Positions 34,543 through 44,326 of a stretch of 64,000 nucleotides of DNA are shown in pieces (positions within the stretch are counted from its first letter, which is position 1; the number at the start of each line of letters is the position of its first letter). The stretch lies in contig OZ022515.1 of assembly GCA_963989385.1 (NCBI GenBank), forward strand, positions 13,238,803-13,302,802. Direction: 5' to 3'. A model generated the notes under the pieces. That model was not told the DNA's origin. It saw only the letters and a program-made list of their open reading frames with translations, and searched no databases. The translations under genes and the position numbers were made by a program. Source of the stretch: Ctena decussata (lineage: Eukaryota > Mollusca > Bivalvia > Lucinida > Lucinidae).

Positions 34543-34643
34543 CAGCAGGCACATAATGTTGAAATGATCAACATTGATTCAACGACATGACGTTGAAGGA
34601 ACATTGATTAAAAGTGCTTATTTTCAACATACTGTGCCCACTG
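34543..34643. repeat. Short fold-back in the presumed 3' UTR
   Basis: CAGCAGGCACATAATGTTGAA and the inverse TTTCAACATACTGTGCCCACTG face each other across about 55 bp. A related piece (CACTGGGCACACAACGTTGA) lies at 28678. It would form a hairpin in the mRNA of the DUF4773 gene. Confidence 0.65.
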
Positions 34644-34727
34644 TGTAGTTGTGTCATGCAAAAGTTAGGTTTTGTCCATAGCCATAATGTCAGATTTCTT
34701 ATCTTCCAGCCAAAAGAAACGAAACGG

Positions 34728-34883
34728 TTAATATGCAGTGATTGCATTTTCATCATTCGAAGTTGTCGCTTCTGCGGAGAGCAATTCGTGACCTTGACCT
34801 TGCTGCATTCCTGCCAGCCAGTCATTGCTCATTATTGGAATCTTGAAGCAAGCGATGTTGAAACGGTATTTCACTTTCTTCAC
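34728..34883 (-). CDS. DUF4773 gene exon 6 (C-terminus)
   Basis: 156 nt from acceptor CATATCTATTTTCAG to TAA at 34728. Encodes NIACFKIP, the last conserved cysteine block, then a polar tail (WLAGMQQGQGHELLSAEA and on). Starts in phase 0, fitting exon 5. Confidence 0.85.
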   Translation of the reverse strand: MKKVKYRFNIACFKIPIMSNDWLAGMQQGQGHELLSAEATTSNDENAITAY

Positions 34884-37800
34884 CTGAAAATAGATATGAG
34901 CAGGAGGAAAGGCATGGGCCTGGTTTAAACCTTACTCCCATAATGCCTCACTGCAAATGAGGTCAGAAAATCACCTTCTATGATTTTCTTTTTTTCAAAT
35001 CAAGCATGGATTTGTTGACGCCAATGGTACTATGTCCACTTTTTTACCTTCTATAATCTTGGCCGACGGCCAATTCGTAAATCGAATTACCCACTGCGCC
35101 ATTTCACTTTTTTACCTGACGTAATCCTGGCCGACGGCCTATTCGTAAATCGAATTACCCACTGCGCCTTTTCATTGGAATCGAGGAACTTCCATCGCTT
35201 CGAATAAAATTATCCGTAACAAAACGTTTGCCTTATAACAGGCGCCCTTATCGATAGAATTATGTCATGTTTTCCGTAAACGATTACCAAAAACAGAGTA
35301 GATGGACAAGATTTAACCAATTCATCACTTTTTTTGAACAATTATGCGAAGTTGTGGGATAACTGTGTTTTGCTACGGGTCCTTCAACTGGTCTAGAAAT
35401 AACAAGCACCCAAGGGAAACAATTGCATTCAGCTGAGATGTCCCGCTGCGGGAATTCCGATATGCGAATAGGACGTCGGCCAAGAGAACGTTAGATACAA
35501 AGTGGACTTAGTACCCTTGGCTTGCGAAGATGTTTGCCGACATGACACGACCTTAAACGTTGGTTACTCAAATGCTGTTATGTTATTAGGCAACGGAGCA
35601 ACGGTGACCAAGAAACGGCTCGTGCAAGCAGCCGAATCCTCTTATCTCAACTGAGTTCACCTGTCAATCAATTAAGCGCTGCTTAATCACAGGGTATAAT
35701 CGATTCCGCTAATTTCTGCTTCCTGCAGAGACTGTACATCATATTTGGCTTCCGCCGAGACTGTCTGCGATCTCTTGCTTCTTGCCGAGACTTCTGTACA
35801 TGATAAATGGCTTCCTGCAGAGACGGTCCGCGTGATTCTGCTTCCTGCCGAGGCTCTCGGCAGGAAGCAAAGTCACGCGGACAGTCTCGGCAGGAAACCA
35901 ATTTTCGAGGACAGTAGTCCCTGCAGGAAGCAAGAGTTCGTGGACAGTCTCAGCGGAAGCCAAATATGATGTACAGTCCTGCAGGAAGCGAAACTTAGCG
36001 GAATCGATTATACCCTGTGTTAATAAGCAGAGATTGTGGACAATGGTGTCCTATCAACGTCTTGTGCATGCAGCTAAAATCCTCGTAACTTAGCTGAGTT
36101 CACCTGTAAATCAATTAAGCGCTGGCCTACTAAGCTAACGGTCTGGGTTCGAATCCCGCCAGAGGCGATTTTTTTTCCATTCGTAAACAGGGAATCATTG
36201 CACATGCACAGCGTTTGATTATCACCTTTCTATTGACTCAATATGGCTGAAAAGTCGCCAACCTACGCGTTAAAAGAATAAGCATACAATCTTGAGCCAC
36301 GGCACGAGAAAACTAGCAAAGCGGTTGTGCGCCAAGCACAGACTCAGATCAGCCTGGGCATCCGCCCAGTCTGATCGAACTCTTCGCTAAGCGTTTAAAG
36401 GGTAACTAAGTGTCTAAGCTACTTTCATGCGGACAGTGAAGACTCTTATCAGACTGGGCGGACGCCCAGGCTGATCTGAGTCTGCGCTGGGCGCACAACC
36501 ACCTTATTGGTTTTCTCGTGTTACTGCTCAAATGTTGTACCTTAAAGTCGATACTTCCAGTCAATCGTGTGCAAAGACTTTTCTGACCAAGGTTGACATT
36601 GTAAATCTCCAGGCAGGCTTCGGCTTTAACGATTTTTCCGCTGAGCTTAGTACAGATCTTAGGTGGATGGTTTACTGAAAATATAATTGATAATTAAGAT
36701 AGATAAAATGAGATATTCTGCACTTTACCGGCCTCTTCTCGGCTAATTGGTTGTACCGAGTGCGCATGAGCGACCTGTTGCTAAGTGCTATGTCAAATAG
36801 TGTATCGCCAGCGACATCGCGATACCCCACCAGTGCAAACCATTTTTTCCTGTTCTTTAACTTTCTTTTCTTTTTCTCTTCTTTTTCTCTCTCGTGTAGA
36901 GACAATGAGTACTTAGGCATTTTAACTGCTAATAGTAACTGTCAGTTTTAGAAAAAAATAAATGAGACAATGAGTTGTTCGATGATAACTTCTATCAGTT
37001 ATTGTCATTTTTAGAAAAAAAAAATAAATGAACCAGTGAGTAGTTTGATGAACACAAAACAAAAAAGCAGTTCTAAATTCTTTCAGTTATTGTCAGTTTT
37101 AGATAAAAAAATAAGACAATGAGTTGTTCGATAGAAGGCAGTTCTAACTTCTATCAATTATTGCCAGTTTAAAAAATGCATCTGGGCCAAGTTGTTCGTC
37201 GCACCATCCGCTTAAAGATATACGCCCTCATATGTTTGTATTAGATGTCAAATTTCTCATGAAAACTTATATCTTAGGCATGATAGTGAGCGATAATACA
37301 GTACTTTTATCTGACAAATTATAATTTGTGACTGTCACTGGAAGCAGACGAATTTAAGAAAATATAAACTAGAAAATGTGTTTATGAAACACTATACCCT
37401 CAACCGTATGCTTGCCTCTAAAGAAGGTTCATCCAATAATGTATGAGTCAGACAGGGGTATAACTCACCCAAGTATTTATAGAATTGGCTACAATGTTAA
37501 TCAAATCACCTACACCTTGGCCTGTAACTGTATGTCAAATATCAGGATCCAAGCTTAAGCTGTTCTCCAGATATTTTGGCCACAAGGTTATTCCTATATA
37601 AAATGCCTATGTCCCAAAAAGGGAAATAATGCACCAAATTTACGAAATATGCTAAAAAATAATCAGACCATCTACACCTTAGTCTGTAACTGTGTGCCAA
37701 ATATCACGATCCTAGCTAAAGCGGTTCTTCCGATATTTTAGTCACAATGTTATTCCTATATAAAATGGCTATGTCCGAAAAAGGAAAATAACTCAACCAA

Positions 37801-40800
37801 ATATTTACAAAATATGCTCAAACGTTAACCAGTTCATCTACACATTTGTTTCTAACTGTATGCCAAATATACACGTGCTATCTTAAGCGGTTCTGTAGAT
37901 ATTTTGGTCACAAGGTTATTCCTATATAAAGTGCCTATATCCCAAAAAGGGGAATAAATCGATCAAAAACTTAAGAAATGAATTCAAAAGATAATCAGTT
38001 TATCTACACCATGGTTTCTAATTGTATGTGAAATATACACATGCTAACTTTAGTGGTTCTTTAGATATTATGGTCACAAGGTTATTCCTATATTAAATGC
38101 CTATGTCCGAAAAAGGGGAATAACTCGACCAAACATTTACGAAATACGCTCAAAAGTTAAGCAGATCATCTATGCCAAATATCAGGATCCTAGCTTAAGC
38201 GGTTCTTCAGATATTTTAGTCAAAGGTTATTCCTATATAAAATGCCTATGTCCGAAAAAAGGGGAATAACTCAACCAAAACTTTACAAAATATGCTAAAA
38301 CGTTAATCAGTTCATCTACATATCAGTTTCTAACTGTATGCCAAATATAACATGCTATCTTAAGCGGTTCTGTAGATATTTTGGTCACAATGTTATTCCT
38401 ATATAAATTGCCTATGTCCGAAAAAGGGGAATAACTCTACCAAAAACTAAAGAAATATACTTAAAAGTTAATCAGTTCATCTTCACATTGGTTTCTACCT
38501 GTATACCCAAAATAAGTGGTGCTTTAGATATTTTGGTCACAAGGTTATTCCTATATAAAATGCCTATGTCCGAAAAATGGGAATAACTCGACCAAAAATT
38601 TACGAAATATGCTCAAAAGTTAAGCAGATCATCTACACCTTAGTCTGTAACTGTATGCCAAATTAAGCGGGGTTTTTTTTCAGATATTTGGTCACACGGT
38701 TTTTCCTATATAAAATTACAAAGTCGAAAAAGGAACATAACTTTTGAACGACAAGAACGGCGGAGGAAAAAAATACGGTTCCGCTTAATTTTCATGTACA
38801 TTCCACATATGAAATTTCAAGAGCTTAGCATAAGCGATTCTTGAGTTTCCCAGCTACCAAAAAGCCTTACGGACAGACAGAGGGACGGACAGGCCCAAAC
38901 CAATATGCCTCCTCAACTTCTCCGAAGTTGGGGGCATAAAATGCGCGGGAATCGCGGACCGCGTTTCTCGCAAAAACATGAAACCGGATACGCCCAGTAA
39001 TCATCAGGGTATAGCTATATTATGAATAATTTTATGGAGAAATACTCATACATCTGAAATGCTAAAACTTGAACGATAGAGACAAGGAAAATGCCGGCCG
39101 GGCGGATAAAATACTAAAGTAGCTCAATATATTCGTAACGAAACTTTGAACTGCTACAGATAGAAGACATATGAGCCGCGACGCGAGAAAACCAACAATG
39201 TGGTTGTGCGACCAGCGCAGACTCAGATCAGCCTGGACATCTGCTGCTCAGTCTGATCAGACTCTTCGCTAAGCGCTTAAAGGATAGCAATGGTATAAGC
39301 TATTTCCATGCGGACAGCGAATACTCTGATCAGACTGGGCGGATGCCCAGGCTGATCTGAGTCTGCGCTGAGCGCACAACCACATTGTTGGTTTTGTCAT
39401 TTCGCGGCTCATATGATGTCATACTCACGTGACACGACGTGTTTGAACGCTATCTTTCCTTGAAGAACAAATGTCAGGAGAAAGCTGGTTCTGCTAGGAA
39501 GATACTGAACCGACACACAAGCTGAAATGTTTGATAAACTATATACATCACTTACAACAGGGAATTGAATTATTTGATAATAAATTATTGGTTTGAGAAA
39601 ATCACACCTTTCCATTGTATGAATTACAGGTCGCATCACACCTATAATTAGAGGGGAGCATGAGGCGATTCTAAAAGATGTCACAATGTATACTTAAATG
39701 TAAAAAGATGAAAAATAAATGATACAAATTTACATCAAATTTTCGAACGCCAAAATTAGATTGCGGTAATGCCTTTTTCATTAAACCGCGAAATTTTTAT
39801 AGCGCAATTATGAAGTTTTTTACAGTAACATACCTGTAAGTGTTGTTGAAAGGGTCCTCCTGAAAACTCTTATGGTGAACTTCTTGCTGATGCAGCACGT
39901 ACAGATGTCCTTTTTACAGTTACAGGCTGAGCCGACATTAGAGTTATCGTCCCTTGAAAGGCCACCTACAATTTAGAAATTTGAATGCCGCAAATCAACG
40001 TGAGAAACGCTGCCATTTTCATTTTTTACCTCCCTTCCCAATTTGGGTCAACTCTTAAAGAAAAGAATTTGCTCCGTTAGGAGCAAATTCGTTCCTATAA
40101 GAGGAGAACCCTTTAGAAAGGGCTTAATCATCCAGGAAAGCAAATGGAAAGCGCCAGAAATTGCCTTCCTTTGATAAAATGGCAGAAAGACATGGACATG
40201 TGAGCCGCGACACGAGAAAACCAACAATGTGGTTGTGCGCCCAGCGAAGACTCAGATCAGCCTGAGCATTTGCTCAGTCTAATCAGACTCTTTGCTAAGC
40301 GCTTAAAGGGAAGCTTAGGGATTGAGCTACCTCCATGCGGACAGTGAAGACTCTGGTCAGACTGGGCGGATGCCCAGGCTGATCTGAGTCTGCGCTGGGC
40401 GCACAACCGCTTTGTTGGTTTTCTCGTGTCGCGGCTCATGTACCCATGCACCATAAGCTGAAATTACACGAAACTCTAGCTATTAAGAACACTTGAAAAA
40501 AACACCACTTCCTTATTAAGACAGGTCTTTGCCAGTCGTAAAAGGTATTTTCCTTATGATATATTTATGTTCTATATTAAGACCACCTCACTAATAAGGC
40601 CACTTTTAGGCAGTCTAAAAGGTGGTCTTGATATAGGGATTTTACTGTAATAAGAGGTTGTAGTGATGCCAGGCATATCGGTCCAGATGGTTCCATATTG
40701 ACACGAGGGATGTTAGGACCTACCGGGCCGATATGCCTAGCAAAGCGACACTAGACATGTCACATGTATTCTGCACTTTCCAGTAAATCATAATTGTACT

Positions 40801-42889
40801 TAGTGAAACAGTTAAAACTAATTTCGGACAATACATTTGTCCACGTGTAATGTACGCACATATCGCCGCCGTGAAGGCGTACTTCTCATAACTCATAAAC
40901 AGTATGACGCCATTTCGCTACAGTTCTCAGACAAAGCTAAAAAAAAAAAACAAAAAAAAAAACAGACAAACAGAAAGAGGATATCACAGAAAGCAAATTC
41001 TAAGAAAGAGAGAGAAAAAAACATTAAGATAAAAGTGCATTATTCATATGCATTACAATTTCACTGAGAAGGATTGTCCCCACTGCCTGAGTCATAACGA
41101 GTGTCAAGAGTGCCAGACTCCATTTGAGCTTTCAATTTCAGTAAACTCTCCCAGCCTTTTTTCTGCTGCCTGTCGACCTCGCCCCTCCCACCTCCCCCCC
41201 CCACGCCCCCACCCCAACAATACATATCAATAAATCCACTTGCTCAAGCCAGAAATTTACAGATTTTAATTTTTGAATGAAAGAACTAATGCATGAGCAG
41301 GCAGATATGGCTGCAAATATGCCAATATGGCTGCAGAAGCGCCCATATGGCTCTGCACGAGCGGGATTCATATGAAGAAACAAACCGCGAGCCATATTGG
41401 AACGCGTATCCAAGATTTATGTTACTTTATTAAGTAATACAGGTACTAAATGCGAATAAAGTAAGATTCTTATTCAATACAGCCCAGTACAGTCATTTTC
41501 CATATTGTATTGTCAATTGTCACGTAATATTACTATACAGGGACTGGCATCGATCTTTTACTGTAAAATTTAAGGGGGCCGGGGAGGGGGGGCGATTCGT
41601 TTTGCTACGGTTGGCATTCTGCATTATCTGAGAAATCTTTACCTTCCTCTGTATTCAGAAAACCAAGATTTTCCATCAAGGAACCGATATCAGCCTCATC
41701 GTCGGGTTCCCCGGGTAGATAGATCAGGTTGTCGGTATTCTCTGCCAAACTGTCACCGCCATCCACATCGGCATCGATGTACTCCTTTGCATCTGTTAAA
41801 GGATTAAAGGATCTCAGGGTATAATCGATTCCGCCAATTTTGGCTTCCTGCAGAGACTGTCGGTCATGTTTGGCTTCCGTCGAGACTGTCCGCGAACTCT
41901 TGCTTCCTGCAGGTACCACTGTCCTCGAAAAATGGCTTCCTGCCGAGACTGTCCGCGTGATTCTGCTTCCTGCCGAGAGCCTCGGCAGGAAGCAGAATCA
42001 CGCGGACAGTCCCTACAGGAATCCATTTATCATGTACAGAAGTCTCGGCAGGAAGCAAGATTCGCGGACAGTCTCGGCGGAAGCCAAATATGATGTACAG
42101 TCACTGCTGGAAGCGAAAATTAGCGGAATCGAGTATACCCTGTGTAGATGGGAACATTTTAAGGGAAAAACTCTGCCATTTTCCTTCTCGCCTTCCTTCT
42201 CAATGGGGTCAACACTTAAAGGAAAGAATTTGCTCCTCCAGGAGCAAATTCTCTCTTTGAAGAGTAGACCCCTTTTGGATGAATTTCGGCATCCAACGAA
42301 GCAAACCGGAAGTCACAAACTGAGTTGTTTCCCTTTGCAAAAATGGCAGACAAATATGAAGGTGTACTCATGCAGCTTAAATTGACCGTACTACTGGAAC
42401 TAATAGCTGTGTCATTGCATATGGACTTGCAAACATTAAAGACGCTGCTCAGCCTGTTGATTTGTTCGGTCTATCAGTCGTACCACAGCCCCTTTACCAA
42501 ATAATATAGTTATAGTATTTTTAGGTAGTTGATTATATCTTGCCTGAAACGGCAAACTGTAAAACGAATTATTTCATAGCGGTCAAAGACTCAGGTGGTA
42601 TTAAATATTTATGCATAGGACTGTCCATCTGTACTGGAGATATCCATTCGCTAGATCTCGTGGATTGTCTCCTAGACCATTTTTTAAGTGTTACTCAAAA
42701 CAAAAGATAATTAAAAAAATAAATAAACAAATAAATAAATAAATACCAATAGCAACAACATTGACAAAGCAACAAATACATACCTGCGCTGTCTTTCAAA
42801 ATCTCGTACAGTTCACCATTTGTTATAACGGCCGCCTCGACCCTCAAAACTGCCAAAAGTGCAATCACACAGACGAACGAGTACATCAT
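34728..42889 (-). CDS. Secreted DUF4773-domain protein, six exons (gene span)
   Basis: Exons (minus strand, 5' to 3'): 42889-42784, 41792-41643, 39965-39834, 39521-39429, 36674-36541, 34883-34728. Their sum is 771 nt, giving 256 residues and a stop; phases 1,1,1,1,0 agree at every junction and all introns are GT-AG. The product has a signal peptide (MMYSFVCVIALLAVLRVEA), an acidic segment of about 65 residues rich in D and E, and a C-terminal domain with ACNCKKDICTCC, CVSVQYLP, NHPPKIC, ACLEIYNVNL, SLCTRL and NIACFKIP. This order (CxC..C.CC, CV..YLP, PP.IC, AC...YN, final CF.I) is the DUF4773 pattern, a secreted domain of unknown function in arthropods and molluscs. Family call is from memory of the pattern. 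Introns hold three MITEs, two fold-back elements and a satellite array. Confidence 0.85.
35040..35172. repeat. Two-copy tandem repeat, about 66-bp unit
   Basis: TGGCCGACGGCC.ATTCGTAAATCGAATTACCCACTGCGCC occurs twice in a row, each preceded by TTTTTTACCT. Each unit includes the palindrome GGCCGACGGCC. In intron 5 of the DUF4773 gene. Confidence 0.75.
35600..36120 (+). repeat. Direct repeats of about 80 bp flanking fold-back copy 1
   Basis: AATCCTC.TA.CT.A.CTGAGTTCACCTGT.AATCAATTAAGCGCTG is present at about 35634-35680 and about 36073-36117, with weaker similarity upstream. The second copy runs into a tRNA-like segment (GGGTTCGAATCCCGCCAGAG, to 36166). Confidence 0.6.
35688..36019. mobile_element. 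Fold-back element family T (repeat-built arms), copy 1
   Basis: 332 bp, flanked by a perfect 5-bp TTAAT. Termini CACAGGGTATAATCGATTCC / GGAATCGATTATACCCTGTG. Each arm is made of about five head-to-tail blocks of CTTCCTGCMGAGACTGT alternating between a TACATSATAWWTGG-type and a CCGCGTGATTCTG-type ending; the arms meet at CCGAGGCTCTCGG. No ORF of its own. The layout is like Drosophila Foldback elements, but much smaller. Confidence 0.8.
36110..36166 (+). mobile_element. tRNA-like segment (SINE remnant)
   Basis: GCGCTGGCCTACTAAGCTAA and a perfect B box GGTTCGAATCC, followed by GCGATTTTTTTT. It lacks the 5' half of a tRNA, so it is a truncated SINE head. Confidence 0.5.
36293..36530. mobile_element. 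MITE family M, copy G
   Basis: TGAGCCACGGCACGAG...CGTGTTACTGCTCA, in intron 5 of the DUF4773 gene, 10 nt downstream of the exon 5 donor. The right terminus has mutated (GTTACTGCTCA instead of GTCGCGGCTCA). Confidence 0.8.
36541..36674 (-). CDS. DUF4773 gene exon 5
   Basis: 134 nt, acceptor TTATATTTTCAG, donor TTTAAG|GTACAA. Encodes NHPPKICTKLSGK, ACLEIYNVNLG and SLCTRLTGSIDFK, the third block of the domain with three cysteines. MITE copy G ends 10 nt inside the following intron, which probably explains the weak downstream part of the donor. Confidence 0.85.
37390..38940 (+). repeat. Satellite-like tandem array, about 160-bp unit, about nine units
   Basis: The join TTCCTATATAAAATGCCTATG recurs at about 37592, 37754, 37918, 38087, 38233, 38400, 38550 and (diverged) 38706. 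Each is followed by TCCGAAAAAGGGGAATAACT and later by AAGCGGTTCTTCAGATATTTT. It ends in GACAGACAGAGGGACGGACA and TTGGGGGCATAAA, the inverse of the TTTATGCCCCC start at 29056. Lies in intron 4 of the DUF4773 gene. Confidence 0.85.
39172..39411. mobile_element. MITE family M, copy H
   Basis: TGAGCCGCGACGCGAG...TTTCGCGGCTCA, TA on both sides; one of the best preserved copies. Its right end is 17 nt from the exon 4 donor of the DUF4773 gene. Confidence 0.85.
39429..39521 (-). CDS. DUF4773 gene exon 4
   Basis: 93 nt, acceptor CAAACATTTCAG, donor TCAC|GTGAGT. Encodes CVSVQYLPSRTSFLLTFV and a GKIAF segment, the second conserved block of the domain. MITE copy H ends 17 nt inside the following intron. 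Confidence 0.85.
39834..39965 (-). CDS. DUF4773 gene exon 3 (CxC..CTCC motif)
   Basis: 132 nt, acceptor AAATTGTAG, donor TTACAG|GTATGT, phase 1 to phase 1. Encodes the first cysteine cluster, ACNCKKDICTCCISKKF, then a basic strand. Too short for ORF finders; recognised by splice sites and Cys pattern. Confidence 0.85.
40020..40195. repeat. Hairpin repeat family H, copy 1
   Basis: Core GAATTTGCTCCGTTAGGAGCAAATTC (stem GAATTTGCTCC) between TTAAAGAAAAG and AGAGGAGAACCCTTT. Similar copies lie at 42165-42350 and 57750-57880. Confidence 0.7.
40201..40438. mobile_element. MITE family M, copy I
   Basis: TGAGCCGCGACACGAG...GTGTCGCGGCTCA, TG on both sides; nearly intact. In intron 2 of the DUF4773 gene. 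Confidence 0.85.
40672..40740. repeat. Short inverted repeat
   Basis: AGGCATATCGGTCC and GGGCCGATATGCCT enclose about 40 bp. A related arm (AGACATATCGGCCCGGTAGC) is at about 56012. Confidence 0.6.
41643..41792 (-). CDS. DUF4773 gene exon 2 (acidic segment)
   Basis: 150 nt between acceptor CCTTTAACAG and donor GAAG|GTAAAG. Encodes an acidic, low-Cys stretch (DAKEYIDADVDGGDSLAEN and following). Only 20 nt upstream of the exon lies the end of fold-back element copy 2 (41813), an unusual position inside the 3' splice-site region. If the donor were skipped, the frame would end at a stop at 41605. Confidence 0.8.
41813..42144. mobile_element. Fold-back element family T, copy 2
   Basis: 332 bp, same length as copy 1. 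Termini CTCAGGGTATAATCGATTCC / GGAATCGAGTATACCCTGTG and the same repeated CTTCCTGCMGAGACTGT blocks. The arm-specific pieces are exchanged relative to copy 1: CTGTCCTCGAAAAATGG is left here and right in copy 1, and TTTATCATGTACAGAAG is right here and left in copy 1. Lies in intron 1 of the DUF4773 gene, 20 nt from the exon 2 acceptor. Flanks (GGAT / TAGAT) give no clean target duplication. Confidence 0.8.
42165..42350. repeat. Hairpin repeat family H, copy 2
   Basis: GAATTTGCTCCTCCAGGAGCAAATTC between TTAAAGGAAA and GAAGAGTAGACCCC; the outer parts match copies 1 and 3. In intron 1 of the DUF4773 gene. Confidence 0.7.
42784..42889 (-). CDS. DUF4773 gene exon 1 (signal peptide)
   Basis: 106 nt from ATG at 42889 (the first of two adjacent ATGs) to donor GCGCAG|GTATGT, phase 1. 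Encodes the hydrophobic leader and the start of the mature chain (AVITNGELYEILKDSA). An in-frame extension upstream to an earlier ATG exists, but the TATA box at 42936 makes the start at 42889 more likely. Confidence 0.8.
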
Positions 42890-42935
42890 TCTGATCAACC
42901 AGTAAATGTGACAAAAATCTGACTGGCCCATAAGT

Positions 42936-42942
42936 TTTTATA
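42936..42942 (-). promoter_or_regulatory. TATA box of the DUF4773 gene
   Basis: TATAAAA on the minus strand, about 50 nt before the ATG at 42889, which predicts a start site near 42910 and a 5' UTR of about 20 nt. Confidence 0.55.
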
Positions 42943-43104
42943 TGTTTCCAACCAGGATTTAACAGTAAGACAATCACACGATCGGATATTCGATTGATAC
43001 AATTCACCATATTGTTTTCATTGTATTGGACAGGAAAGGTAAGTATTTCTAAGACTTTTCGCAAAAGTACAATTCTTATCATTCTATACTCAGTGGCAAA
43101 AGAA

Positions 43105-43345
43105 AGTATCCTGGCCCAGAGGTTATAAATCTTTGTTCGTGCACAACTCAGCTTAGCATGATTTTCTCTGCTGATAAATATGAAAATGCCAACTAATGTT
43201 GGCATTTTCATATTCATAAGATGAGAAAATTACATACTCAGCTAATCGGAGCAAGAAAACAACTGTACTATTTGATATTTACTAGCAGGCGAAATTTCAT
43301 GCTCAGCTGAGGTGAGCATGAGAAAGTTTTGTAACCTCGGGGCAG
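43105..43345. repeat. Fold-back repeat family K, diverged copy
   Basis: CCTGGCCCAGAGGTTATAAA ... AGCTTAGCATGATTTTCTC and the inverse GAGAAAGTTTTGTAACCTCG. Encloses a perfect hairpin ATATGAAAATGCCAAC-TAAT-GTTGGCATTTTCATAT at 43178-43213. Confidence 0.6.
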
Positions 43346-44085
43346 GGTCACTACAGCGTATTGAAAAATACTACGGCTAACTCTCGTTATCTCAAAGTAC
43401 CCTCTTATGTCCAAGGACAACTATTAGGACACATTTCCTATTTGTGTATACATATATAACTCTGATTATCCTAAAAAACAATTGCATTGTAAAAACCTTA
43501 CGTCGATTTTACGGTAGAATATCTGGCAACAATGCAGCTGCCATTCCATTCCGCGTTATTTTTACGGGTCTCTGCCTGCAGAACATATTCTGAAATCTCG
43601 CACTGGTAGAATTATGTAAACAGACCGCACTCGAAAATACCTTTAAAGTGTTGAAGGGCTATATGACCAAACCGATATCTGTGATATTTTCCCGGCCCCT
43701 TCTTTGCGTGACGATTCCGTAAGTCCAGCAAAAAGATGGTCTATTTTTTTATACCGGGCCATATTAGTAAAGACCTGGGCATGCTTGATTCGAATTGGGC
43801 TGGGTGTACTTGATTTCACCTCAAACCATACACTTTACAGTCAGTCAGTCGACCATAATGCTTTGCTATAAGCCAGACACACACCACTTTCACTCATTTA
43901 TGCCTAGTGGAACCTTCTATCCTGATATACTGGACGTGTCCGTAAATCATTTAAGGGATCAGTGTGTCTAATGTGTTCTATTTTTATCATTTTTATCTCA
44001 TTTAAAGAAATGTCTATTTGACTTATACAAGTAATGAAGACTCTGATTAGATGCCAAAATTTTGCGGCGTCGGATTTGGCCCAGA
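43346..44085. other. Noncoding stretch
   Basis: No gene, repeat or hairpin recognised. Moderately AT-rich. Confidence 0.4.
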
Positions 44086-44122
44086 GGTTATAAAACTTGA
44101 GTACATTCTCAAAAACAAAATA
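44086..44122. repeat. Fold-back repeat family K, left part of interrupted copy
   Basis: AGAGGTTATAAAACTTGAGT ... CAAAATA, matching 28730 onward, up to the TA target of the Tc1 element. The right part is at 47105-47205. Confidence 0.75.
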
Positions 44123-44326
44123 CAGCTTGGTTCAAAATTATTGAGAATCAAATAATCATATCTGCATATAAAACAAAGCGGACAAAACAATGTCCCGGTA
44201 TATTTATTGCAGGTACCAACCTTCCATTCGCATCTGCATAAAAAATTAATATTTTATCAAGTCTCCATTAGCTTCCAGACAAAGGTTTATACGGGTGGGC
44301 ATGCTATCTATCAAAGAGGTTAGGGT

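Noticed and set aside
35683..35969. Overlapping open frames of 72-74 codons on both strands, with relatives at 41814-42385
   Set aside because: Translation of the repeated fold-back blocks (CTTCCTGC...), which are open in several frames because of their composition; not a protein family.
41605..41919. Single 104-codon minus-strand open frame as an independent gene
   Set aside because: Its first third is fold-back element sequence; the real part is exon 2 of the DUF4773 gene, ended by a splice donor at 41643.
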